Source: Entophlyctis helioformis
Taxonomy: Eukaryota > Chytridiomycota > Chytridiomycetes > Chytridiales > Chytriomycetaceae
Length of the DNA: 64,000 nt
Reading direction: 5' to 3'
Assembly: GCA_025526915.1 (NCBI GenBank)
Contig: JAHLKH010000155.1
Span: 1-64,000, forward strand
Shown: positions 10,630 to 20,345 of the stretch, one piece after another
How positions within the stretch are numbered: the stretch's first letter is position 1
Layout: the number at the start of each line of letters is the position of its first letter
The notes under the pieces: model-generated
Databases searched by the model: none
What the model was told of the DNA's origin: nothing
The model's input: only the letters and a program-made list of their open reading frames with translations
Program-made: the position numbers and the translations under genes

Positions 10630-12598
10630 TGGATCTGAAAGCCAAGAAAATGTGTATCGTGTTTGCCAGTCAATAAACGGCGCGATGCTTTGAAGATGGC
10701 ATGATGGCGGGACACTCTCTGGCATCTCCCTCGCCACTCGGCCGCTGCAACGCTGATTTGCAACCGGGCCAGGATTCGATGCCTCGCTGCCACACACTTC
10801 AAGGCGGTCAAAAGAATCTCTACATTGTGCGATCAAAAGGAAAAGATAAAGGGTCGTGGGCGTGAAAGAGCGTCGATCGAGGAGCGTGGACTGTGGTGCG
10901 AGGATGTAATAAAAGGAGAGGGAGAGGCTTGGTCCGTGCTACATGCTGGCAGTGGCAGAGCACGAGAGTGTGACGACGGTTGTGTGGTTGATGCAATATG
11001 GCAGGGGTCATTATCTGCAGCAGGCAGGAGCAGGTGAAAGAAAGAGAGCGGGTCAGACACTGGGCTTGCACGGCATGCGCCATCGAGAGGCGGCATGAGA
11101 TGCGTGTGCATTGGCCACAGGGCATGTGCAATAATCAGTCCAACGTGCACAGAGTTAAGCAAGTCATTACCTGCTGTTGGGCATGGGTCGTGGGTCAACA
11201 GAGGGGAAGGGCCGTCAACGATGAGTGAGAGAGAGCAGAGACTGGGCGGAGGAGGGACGGGAATGGGAGAAAGAATGGAGGGATCGCAAACGGGATAATA
11301 AAAGAGTGGGCGGTTGTGGTGGTGGTGGTGGTGGTGGTGGTGGTGCGACAAAGAGACCAGAGCGGGGCGGACATGGCGCGTGGCGAATGACAAGAGGAAC
11401 GGCGAGCACGAATCGGATGGTGTTTTACACGACAGACGGAATATGAAACTTGACATGTCCAGAACGCGGCGGCAGAGACAGAGGCGGCAAAGATATCCCG
11501 ATGGCAGAAACAGACGGTCGGAGACGCACAGACGACAGGGGGCAGGAAAGATCGATGTGGAAGGAGGAGGATGAGAAGGGGAGTTGAGAAGGGATGTTGA
11601 GATGTAGACGATCAAGGCGGCGGCAGTGTTTAGGTGCTGTGGATGGTGGCGAAGCGGTGTTGGCGGTTCGAAAGGTAGAGGGCCGTTGCAGTCGACGTCG
11701 CAGGTGCAGTAGCAGAAGAGTAATTATGATCTGGAGCTAAATCAACAATGCTGTCGACCAACCAAGGTGGACATCCAGCCGCCGCGAGAGATGGGAGGGA
11801 AAGGAATGGAAGAGGGAGAGAGAAAGGAGTAGAGGGGAGAGATGGATCCGCCACGAGTGTCCATCTCCAACCATGCTGTCGCTGCGACGCGGTCTGCGAT
11901 CATCGCCCTGCCCCTGCTCGTCTGGATATGGACATGCCGGCCGTCTCTGCACGCCGCGCTTCATGGCCATTGGGGGCGTGGATAGCCGCTTGTGCTGCCA
12001 ACTGCCGCGGGTCGAGCTGTTGTCAGCAGCATGGGCCGGCTGGTCTAGACCGAGATTGTGCCTTGTCGTCTGTAATTTTGTCATTCGCCACAGCAACCAG
12101 GCCGATCCCGAGTCGAGGCTCTCTCTGCGCTTGCTCGGAACACCGCCTTATTGCCTGATGATCGGCAGGCAGGCAGGCAGGCAGGCAGGCCACCACCACC
12201 ACGAACACGGACAAGCGCGATGCGATGCGACACGGCGCGACACGATGAGACACGGTGCGACACGGTGCGACACGATGCGATGCGTGCAGAGAGGGCAAGA
12301 CAGACCAAGAGGGCGAGCGAGAGAAGGAGAGCCAGAGAAAGAGAGACACGCAGCCAAGGCATTCAAGATGCATGAGCAGCAGGAGCATCAAAAAAGACGG
12401 CAATAAAAGGAAAGGTGCGGTGTGCAAGCAGGCCAGCAGCACGACGCATCGGTGCAGAAGACAAGACGTGGTGCGGATGGAGGAAGGAGAGGCAGATGAA
12501 CAGGGAGGTAGAGAGAAGGCAGGCAGGCAGGCAGGCAGATAGGCAGATAGGCAGATAGGCAGGCGGCAGACAGCCAGACGGTAGGCGGGCAAGGGCAC
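10630..12598. other. Gene-free stretch with simple repeats
   Basis: Nearly 2 kb between the CBS gene start and the next candidate gene. I see no conserved protein. Contents: a purine-rich plus strand around 10830-11300, (GGT)n at about 11313-11345, GGCA runs at about 12166-12192 and 12515-12540, and a degenerate ten-base repeat of the form GCGACACGRT at about 12220-12290. A 260-codon antisense frame (11615-10833) is Ser/Pro/His low complexity and more likely leader or promoter of the CBS gene than protein. Confidence 0.5.
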
Positions 12599-13106
12599 TC
12601 ACGTGTCGTCGTCGGACCAAAAGACGGAAAAGTTGAATGCTCCTCGGCACGTCATGGCTGCGAGCGTGCTTGCGGCCGACAGCGACGGCGACTGCAGGCG
12701 GCGCAGACGGCGCAGACAATGCAGACAACGCAGACAACGCAGACAACGCAGACAGGCACGGCGAGTGTCAGTGGCGTGAGACAGCGCTGGGCAGGCAGGC
12801 AGCGAGAGGCAGGCAGGCAGCGAGAGAGAGACAGCAAGAGACATGCGCACGCACCAGGGCAGCCGACGATGCTGATCGCACAGCGGCAGCAGCAGACGAC
12901 GACGACGCCGTGGCAGGCCTTGCCGACGCCGACGCCGACGCCGACGAGAAGAAGGACGCTCCCTCTGCCGACGCAGACGCAAAGCTGGCGGCCGACGCAA
13001 AGGCCGCGGGGGCGCCTCTGGATGCCGGCGCTGCCGCTGCCGCCGAGCGGAAGGCCGCACGGAACGCTCCTTGTGCTGCGCGGGACTTGAACGAGGCCGA
13101 GATCAT
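12599..13106 (-). CDS. Doubtful small Ala/Ser-rich protein with mitochondrial-type N terminus
   Basis: Tentative model: exons 13106-12855 and 12691-12599 (GT..CTGCAG intron, phase 0), about 114 residues. The N terminus starts MISASFKSRAAQGAFRAAFR: no acidic residue, regularly spaced Arg/Lys and Ala, as in a mitochondrial presequence. The rest is Ala/Ser low complexity ending in an aromatic and acidic tail, NFSVFWSDDDT. I do not recognise the family. It is divergent from mS34 530 nt away, which could mean co-expression of two mitochondrial genes. The composition is such that either strand could read as low-complexity coding sequence, so the model may be wrong. Confidence 0.28.
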
Positions 13107-13592
13107 TGCGGGGATGTTGGTTCGGTGACAAGGCGCGCAAGCGAAGCCGCCTTGGACGTCTTCCACAGGCGTGGCGGCTGCGCTCCGCGGTGGCATCTGC
13201 AACAAGCACAATGCGGCAGGCAGCGCTGCGTCCGTGATGATGCGTGCTGCCACGATCGTGGGCGGGATCTCCCGCCGTGCACGCCACCAACGAGCAGCAA
13301 GCCTGCCAGTGGCTGGCCCTCGCTCGGGCTGCCTGCACCGACTGTCCCACTCACGCAGTGCACACACCTGCTGGCTGTCTGTCGCTGCTGCTTGCATGGC
13401 AGATCGGCATGGCAGGTCTGCATGGCACACTCGCCCTGCGAGCAATCCCACAAAGGCGTCCTGCCAGATGCCTGCTGCACGGTCCCTTGCTGGTGTCGGC
13501 CAGCCAACACAGCCAGCCAAGACAGCCCGCCCGGCTGGATTTGATGCAGCTCGCCGTCGCTCGCCCAAGGACGACTGCAAGATCACATCCCA

Positions 13593-13594
<2 letters not shown>

Positions 13595-13622
<28 letters not shown>
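13595..13622 (+). repeat. (CAG)n just upstream of the mS34 start
   Basis: About nine CAG units end 13 nt before the mS34 ATG at 13636, in the presumed 5' UTR. Confidence 0.85.
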
Positions 13623-13628
<6 letters not shown>

Positions 13629-13635
13629 AGCAAGC

Positions 13636-14087
13636 ATGTCGGCCGTCGTCAGAGAGTTGTGGGGCAAGTACCCGTCGTTCCTCAAGCTGCGGGGCAACAA
13701 GACGCTGCTCGACCTTGTGGAGCACCTGCCCAACCACGGCGCAGGCGTGCGGGTCGCTCCGTCCGTCTGGCACCAGCGGGGCAAGCAGCATTCGTGGTAC
13801 GAAGTCGACCGCATCGAATACAACGCTGTGAGTGGCGGCTGGCTGGCTGCCTGTGTGTGCTGTATGCTGTATGCCGCCTGTGTGCGCTGTGTGTGGGCAT
13901 GCAAGACTCACACCGCACGGGACAGGAAACCAACAAGTCGGAAGTGTTTGGCCTCAAGGTCGTCGAAGGCGTGCGCAGCGCTCAAGTGGCCCGCATCGGC
14001 ACGGCATTCACCAACAACTGGCGCTTCTACACGGCGCCAGACGAGACCCGCGCACTCGAGCGCAAGCTGGGCGTGGAGAGCGCATAG
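13636..14087 (+). CDS. Mitochondrial small-subunit ribosomal protein mS34
   Basis: Exons 13636-13827 and 13926-14087 (phase 0; GTGAGT..ACAG) give 117 residues. Two blocks match the mS34 family: an N-terminal helix leading to LVEHLPNHGAGVRVAPSVW, and after the splice a strand pair containing EVFGLKVVEGVRSAQVARIG and NNWRFYTAP. In mammals mS34 has the same order (LPxFGxGRLVTR, then GKAWGxLTFKGxTE and HDWRLVP). The protein is part of the mitochondrial ribosome small subunit. It is shorter than the animal protein because the C-terminal extension is missing. No classical cleavable presequence is evident, so import may use internal signals. Assignment is from motif order only. Confidence 0.72.
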
Positions 14088-14401
14088 ACGCCGTGCTGTG
14101 CCGTCCCTCAAGCCTTGTCTGGCTTCCTCTGGATCTGTACCTAAACTAAATGCTGGCTCGTGGCTCCAACGCTTGTCTTCTGGTTGCGGCCATGGATCGG
14201 GTCGTATGTCGGGCATGGGTGGATCGGGAGAAGTGCGATGTGAGTGTGTGATCAGCAGCCAGACAGCAGAGATGGCCAGCAGACAGTCTGCGGTGCGGGC
14301 AGCAGATTGTTGGATGGTGGATCAACGATTGCAATGACTTGTTGTTTGTCGAAATATGGTATATGTTGTGACTGCGAGAAAAATCCAACAAGAGGGGAAG
14401 A

Positions 14402-14474
14402 GCTCCGTTAGCTTAGTCGGTAGAGCGTTGTGCTAATAACGCAAAGGTCACAGGTTCGATCCCTGTACGGAGCA
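14402..14474 (+). tRNA. tRNA-Ile (anticodon AAU)
   Basis: Full cloverleaf without intron. The acceptor stem GCTCCGT (14402-14408) pairs with ACGGAGC (14467-14473), discriminator A. The D arm is GCT..AGC. The anticodon stem TTGTG/CGCAA encloses loop CTAATAA with AAT at 14435-14437. The T arm ACAGG-TTCGATC-CCTGT is perfect and contains the B box (from 14453). The A box overlaps TAGCTTAGTCGG. A34 would be edited to inosine to read the three Ile codons AUU, AUC and AUA. Confidence 0.97.
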
Positions 14475-14479
14475 TCTCC

Positions 14480-14483
14480 TTTT
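14480..14483 (+). terminator. RNA polymerase III terminator of the tRNA
   Basis: A TTTT run 6 nt after the tRNA 3' end, the expected Pol III stop. Confidence 0.7.
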
Positions 14484-15108
14484 GCTCCGCAGACCAACTT
14501 CACTCTTGGAGGTGGCTCGTCGTTTCGTTTTGCAGAACTGCAGGCGTACCCTCATGTCGCCAGTCGATGCGCTGCTCTGTCCGTCACGCTCAAGTCTGCC
14601 AGCAAGTGCGATACGGCCACCATCTACACTGCGTTCCAGATGCAGAAGACTGCCAACATCATACGAGACCCGGTCTTTGACCCGCGACGCTCGGAAGGTG
14701 CACGGTTTCTGATGCTTGCACGCGTGGGCGGCATCTACACGGCTCGCCGCGCCATCAACGCCAACCTGCTTGACCCAGCCCACCTGTTAGGCGACGGTTC
14801 TTGTCGACCATGCTGCGAGGATCTGGGAAGCACGCTGGAGACTTTGCACTCGAGTGCACAGAGGAGCGGATTGTGGCTATCCGTACAGCGCATTGTGATG
14901 GACAGACTGGACTTTGTGCGCTCCCATCCCTTGTTGTGTGTGTCGTACGCGAGCCGCGGCTATGCGCATGATGTGGCCAAGTCGATGCACGTTCTTGCAC
15001 GACCCCCACTGCCACGACCGCACTGCCATGAGCCTCTGCCAGCACAGCCAACGCGCAGCATAAAACAGCGTCGCATGCCCTCGCCAACGATGCCAACCAC
15101 TCGAGCAC
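14484..15108. other. Unassigned sequence between tRNA and ankyrin gene
   Basis: One plus-strand frame stays open across this stretch (from 14484 through at least 15108) and on the minus strand another is open at about 14783-14448. Neither resembles a family I recognise. A segment at about 14670-14694 is nearly repeated at about 22680-22704. The proximity to a tRNA, a frequent insertion target, makes a decayed mobile element one possibility. Confidence 0.35.
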
Positions 15109-16509
15109 ATGTCAGCCTTCCCGTCCACCATGACTGCCCACAGCAGCAACAAGACGGCCGCGCATCGCCCGCGATCCGCCAGTCGCAGCCGCTGGGACCG
15201 CCTCCCGCTCGAAATGAAGCTGCATGTCATGTCGTTTGCTGGCATCCTCACACGCTTCCTCTGCGGCCTGCTGCGGACCAGCGAGTCGCTGCTCGACCCC
15301 GCCGTCTGCCGTCGGATCTGGCTCGATGCACTCGAGTGCGACTGGCATGGCGACCTGTCCCTGCTGCCTGCCGGCGTGGTGCTGTCCGTCGACGATCTCC
15401 TCGCCGTCCGAAGCCGGTCCATGTTCGCCCGCCTCTGCACTGCCGATTCATGCGTCGAAGTGACCTCTGTGGGGCAGCGCAGCATGTCGGCATGGATGGC
15501 GCTCACGAACATGTACAAGGTCGCTACACGAGATGCAGGCAAGGCTGGCCGTCCAAGTGTCCGACTGATGCATGTGCCCATGCGATACTGCTGGCTGGAT
15601 CTGCTCGACATGGCGCATCCTGTTGCTCTGGGCTGGCAAGCGATTGCTGGTGGCCACTTAACGCTGCTGCGCCATCTGGCCTACACCGCCAACGTCATCG
15701 ATCTGGCGCGCTATGGCACCGACGCCGACGGACGGCATGCGATGGACGTGGCGGCGGATGCGGGGCATCTTGGGATTGTGCAGACGCTGCACGAGGCGGG
15801 ATGCAGGGCGAGCACGGCAGCTGGCATCACTGGCGCTGCTGTGCACGGACATCTCGACACGCTGGCTTGGCTGCATGCGCACAGGGCAGACCGGTGCATG
15901 CCGTGGGCAGTGGCGATGGCGGCCAAGCACGGACACCTGCACGTCGTCAAGTGGATCCACGAGCACTGCGCAGACGGCTGGTCGACGGACGTCATGGACA
16001 AGGCAGCCGAGGCGGGCGAGCTGGAGATTGTGCAGTGGCTGCACGAGCATCGGGCCGAGGGATGTACGGTGGCTGCGATGGACCATGCCGCACGGTACGG
16101 CCACCTGGCCACGGTGCAGTGGCTGCACGCCCACCGACGCGAAGGATGCAGCCGCGTGGCGATGAACGGCGCGGCACAGAACGGCCATCTACATGTGGTG
16201 CAGTGGCTGCACGAACACCGACGCGAGGGATGCACGACGAGCGCCATGGACGAGGCGGCGCGGGCAGGGCATCTGGACGTGGTGCGGTTCCTGCATGAGC
16301 ACCGACGCGAGGGATGCACGGCAGGTGCGATGAACTGGGCGGCGTTCCACGGCCACCTGGATGTGGTGCAGTGGCTGCAGGCGCATCGCAGCGAGGCCGC
16401 CGCACACACGGCCATGGCATGGGCAGCAGAGGGCGGCCACGATCGCATTGCGCAGTTCCTGCACGGCTGTCTGGCGTCGCGCTCGTGTGTTGGTGTCGCT
16501 GCGCTGTAG
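15109..16509 (+). CDS. F-box-like/ankyrin-repeat protein
   Basis: Single exon, 466 residues. After a polar leader, WDRLPLEMKLHVMSFAGIL near residue 29 fits an F-box-like start. From about residue 175 to the end there are roughly nine to ten units of 33 residues with the pattern GHLxVVQWLHEHRxEGCTxxAMDxAA, a short ankyrin-type repeat. The repeats carry conserved WLH and EGC positions, so they have been recently amplified or homogenised. By analogy with F-box/ankyrin proteins it could recruit substrates to an SCF ubiquitin ligase, but the F-box is only weakly matched and this is inference. The ATG at 15109 is the first in frame; the model ends in LASRSCVGVAAL. Confidence 0.82.
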   Translation: MSAFPSTMTAHSSNKTAAHRPRSASRSRWDRLPLEMKLHVMSFAGILTRFLCGLLRTSESLLDPAVCRRIWLDALECDWHGDLSLLPAGVVLSVDDLLAVRSRSMFARLCTADSCVEVTSVGQRSMSAWMALTNMYKVATRDAGKAGRPSVRLMHVPMRYCWLDLLDMAHPVALGWQAIAGGHLTLLRHLAYTANVIDLARYGTDADGRHAMDVAADAGHLGIVQTLHEAGCRASTAAGITGAAVHGHLDTLAWLHAHRADRCMPWAVAMAAKHGHLHVVKWIHEHCADGWSTDVMDKAAEAGELEIVQWLHEHRAEGCTVAAMDHAARYGHLATVQWLHAHRREGCSRVAMNGAAQNGHLHVVQWLHEHRREGCTTSAMDEAARAGHLDVVRFLHEHRREGCTAGAMNWAAFHGHLDVVQWLQAHRSEAAAHTAMAWAAEGGHDRIAQFLHGCLASRSCVGVAAL

Positions 16510-16570
16510 TCGTTGAGGCGATCTGCCGCTGCAATGAGCCGTGCGTACGTTCCTTCAAGCGACGGCCCCA

Positions 16571-19500
16571 ATGGCCGTCTGGCCGTCCAATGAAGCCCTG
16601 GTTGGCTGTCGCCGTTTCTGCGTTCCAGCTGCATCTGTTGTGCCAGCGCTGGACGTGGTTGGACGAGCTTGCAAAGATCGCGACGAGATGCCGTCCGGAC
16701 AAGAAGGAGCACCAAGAGCACCAGGAGCAGTGGCGGGTGCGCTCGGTGCAGGCAGCAGGAGCACAGCCGGCGCGGGAAGCAGCGACGCCATGACGACGCC
16801 GCGCGAGTGGTGGGCACACTTTGAGCAGCAGCGCACGCTGCCCAGCGCAGACTCGGCGTCGCTCATGGCGCTGCTCAAGGCGGCCACTCGCTCGTACGTT
16901 GCCGCTGCGGGTGCGGCTGCAGGTGTTGCTGCGCCGTGCCTGCCGCATCACCACTGACAGCCCGTGCATGCCTGCCCATGTGCCCATGTGCGTGCGTGTG
17001 TGCTCTCGTGCAGCATCTCGCAGGAAACGTATCGCAGCGACCCGCTCTTGCTGGACCTGTGGCTCGAGCTGCTGCGGCTGCAACTCAGGACTCGCGTCGA
17101 CCCGTCCGTCGTTGCAGATGCGTTCACGTCGCTGCACGCTGCAAAGGTGGGCGTGTCCATGGTGCGCTTCCATCTGGCATGGGCCGCCTTTGAAGCCAGC
17201 CTGGGTGAGCCCGTCGTTGTCGTGTGCCGTGTACCGCAGATCCTGCCAGACGAGACTCACCTGCTGTGCATGCAGGGCATACCGACAAGGCGATCGGCAT
17301 TCTCATGTCGGCCATTGGCGATGGCGTGCAGCCGCAGACCGACCTCCGTGCCGCCATGACGAGGATAAAGGCAACAAGGGAATACTCCAACAAGGAGAAT
17401 CAGGTTCCAGCGACTGCAGCATCGAGTGGCCACGAACCCACAGACAGACGCGATCGAGAGCCAAGTGCGAACACCAGCGTTGCCAGGTTGCGCGCGCCGA
17501 TGACTGCCAGCGAGCCCAGAACAGGCAAGCCGACATTGGCCGAGCAAAGCACCACGTCTTCAACCACAGCCACTGCTCCGACGCCAGGTTCAAGTGCAAG
17601 TGCACGGCGGCCGCTGAGCGACAAGTCAGTGGCCGTGGCAGCATCTGCTTCGAGGGTCGAACCAGTCTCTGAGCCTGCACCAACACCCGAGTCTGCATCG
17701 ACGCAGGAACCAACTGCTCTTCGGCGATCGCAGTCCATGGCAGCGGATGTGTCGTTTGAACGCGTCCCTAGTCTGCGCTCTCGCCACGCTTCTTCAGCGC
17801 AGGATATCCCATCGTCTGGCCTCCAAAGCACCAGTCTTGGGTCTCAGACATCAAGCATAGAGAGAGCGACAGAACCATCAAGTGATGCAGGCGATTCCAC
17901 CGAACCGACGCCAAGACTGTCTGGCGACCGGCTGTCGGGCGGTAGGCCGCCAGCCAAGACTGCTTTCAAGTTCAACGCGCCATTCCAATCGTCTCTCAGA
18001 ACACCTCGCACTGGACAATCGCTTGCGGCTGCGGCTGGCAGTACACCGACCACGACGCAAGGCTCGGCTGCCGATCCTCCTCCGATGCGCATGCCACTCA
18101 AACGCATCAATCTTGGCAAGTTTGTTCTGCTTGTCTCGGTTGGCTGGTTGGTTGTGAGTGCTGACTGTGAGCCATACCCTGTACAGGTCCGCCCGAACGG
18201 CTGCCCAGATCACAGTCTGTTCCACGGCCAGATATGCAAAGCACTGCTGGAGCACCGTCAACCGCAACGACAACTGCAACGACAACTGCAACGGCAACGG
18301 CAACAGCTGCTGCTGCACCTATATCATCACGACCGTCATCGTCGCCTTTGCTGGCAGACTCTCGTCCACAGTCGCCACAGACTCCCGACTATGATCCCAT
18401 CGAGAGTCTTCGGAGCGCGTCTCGACCTCAGGTTTCACTGCCAGCTGCGACACAAGTCAGTAGCAGAGGCGATCAGAGTGGCGCATCCCGTCAGCCAAGA
18501 CCGCCTCAAAGGTCTCCGCCGCCCGTCTCACCCGCAGCCCCGAGCCAAGTGGAGACCAGCAACCACGACGACTCTGTAGATGTGAACCTGTCTGCGACGA
18601 TTGTACCAACGCGCAACGCTGTCCTGCCAGCTGCTTCTCAGTCACGACCGAATCTGACTGACAGCAGGCTACGACCGTCTGCTGCAGTGTCGCCTGCATC
18701 ATCCACATCGTCTACTGGAGAGTCTACTCGAGCAGGCACAAGCGGACAGGGCAGTGCAGCACCATCGCCCAGCGACTCTGTCTCGTCTCGCATTTCAACA
18801 GCCACGGCATCATCGTCGATGCGATCGTCATCGTTTTCATCTGAATCCATGTCGCCCACACCGCCGCCGCCACCTTTACAAAGCAGCGCGCTTTATGGAA
18901 ACGTGTCCAAGTCGGGATTGCCACTGAAGTCTGGGCCACCGTCTAAACCCAAGTACGCCGAGTACAGCGTGCCGCTCCAGCCTGAAGAGCCGACTGACAG
19001 CAAGGTACACTTTGTGGTCAATGGCACGCCATACAAGCGCATCGAGCTTGTTGGACGCGGCGCGAGCAGCAAAGTGTTCAAGATCCTCGACGAAGGGACG
19101 GGGCAGGTGTATGCGCTCAAAAAGGTCAAGCTGCGCGGCCAGGATTCGACGGTTGTGGAGGGCTATGTCAATGAGATTTCGCTGCTCAAGAAACTCCAGC
19201 ACCATGATCGGATCATCCGACTTGTGGATGCAGAGATTTGCATGCGCAAAGGCGTGATGCTTATGGTGCGGCTTTCCATGCCGTGTCGTTCATCCAATTG
19301 CTGCCGTGCCGTATTGTGCTTACTGTGTGTTGACGAATGGCGTGGTGTGCGCAGGTGCTCGAGTACGGCGAGATTGATCTGGCGCATCTGCTGAAACGCA
19401 ACGAAGGCACGCCGCTGAGTCTCAACTTTATCCGCAACTACTGGGAGCAGATGCTGCAGGCTGTGCAGGCCATCCACGAGCAAAACATTATCCACTCGGA

Positions 19501-20244
19501 TCTCAAGCCGGCGGTAAGTGTCCTGTATTGCTGGGCAGACTCTGGCACGTGTGGATGATGGGTTGACGTTGGCAGGCATTGCACAGAACTTTTTGCTGGT
19601 GGAGGGGTGTCTCAAGCTGATTGACTTTGGGATTGCCAAGACGATTCCCAACGACACGACCAACATCCAACGCGACCACCAGACGGGCACGGCCAACTAC
19701 ATGGCACCCGAGGCGATTCTGTTTGTGGAGAACAACGAGACGCGAGAAAACTATGTCAAGGTGGGTGCATGGTGCTCAGATGGATGGATTAGTGGATGGA
19801 TGTGCGGATGTGCTGACACGGCCTGCACCGCTGTGACGGCAGCTCGGACGTGCCTCGGATGTGTGGTCGCTTGGATGCATCCTGTACCAGTTTGTGTACG
19901 GCCACCCGCCGTTCAACCACCTCGGGCTTGTGCAGAAGCTGCAGGCGATTGCCGATCCCAAGCACCAGATTGCGTATCCGGCCACGCAGGACGCCATGCT
20001 GCCGCTCATTATCCAGGGATGCCTCAAGCGGGATCCCAAGAAGCGGTTCACGATCCAGCAGCTCCTTGACCACGAGTTTCTGCATCCGAGTGCGGGGCGT
20101 GGGGCGGGCGGGTCTGCCGCCAACGCAGCGACGTGGATGACGCGGACGATGCTGCGCGACGTGCTTGTGCGTGCGCTGCAGATGGGGCTGACGGCCGACA
20201 ATGTGGATGAGGTGGCCGAGTCACTGCTGAGCGCGATGAGGTGA
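16571..20244 (+). CDS. MPS1: MPS1/TTK dual-specificity spindle-checkpoint kinase
   Basis: Exons 16571-16893, 17014-17204, 17276-18119, 18209-19265, 19355-19513, 19587-19760, 19843-20244 give up to 1049 residues. The N terminus has the TPR-like domain of MPS1/BUB1 proteins ([10 protein letters not shown], then [20 protein letters not shown]). It is followed by a KEN box (codons 17392-17400, about residue 210) suggesting APC/C-dependent turnover, and a long Ser/Thr/Pro-rich disordered region. The kinase domain has [27 protein letters not shown] (Ser instead of Arg in HRD, typical of MPS1), [18 protein letters not shown] and [18 protein letters not shown]1 acts at kinetochores in the spindle checkpoint and in spindle-pole duplication. 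Uncertain points: the start could be ATG 16790, and the exon 3/4 junction could instead be 18153/18216; both keep frame. Confidence 0.9.
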
Positions 20245-20345
20245 CGCTCATCGTGTGCACGCGCATCCATGGCGGCCACGACGGCCACCACTTTTACATA
20301 AAAATGCGCCTTTCGCCTGCCACTTTGCCATCCAATCGACATCCA

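Noticed and set aside
10833..11615. 260-codon minus-strand frame upstream of the CBS-domain gene
   Set aside because: Ser/Pro/His/Leu low complexity from pyrimidine-rich DNA, no domain, likely leader or promoter sequence.
14430..16298. Plus-strand open frame of 622 codons running from the tRNA into the ankyrin gene
   Set aside because: Its right part overlaps the ankyrin coding region in a different frame and is Arg/Ala/Gly noise; the left part (to 15108) is listed only as unassigned sequence.
18120..18160. Transmembrane segment ([12 protein letters not shown]) in MPS1
   Set aside because: The hydrophobic stretch lies at a likely intron (18120-18208 or 18154-18215); removing it joins two disordered Ser/Pro-rich segments in frame, and MPS1 kinases have no membrane helix.
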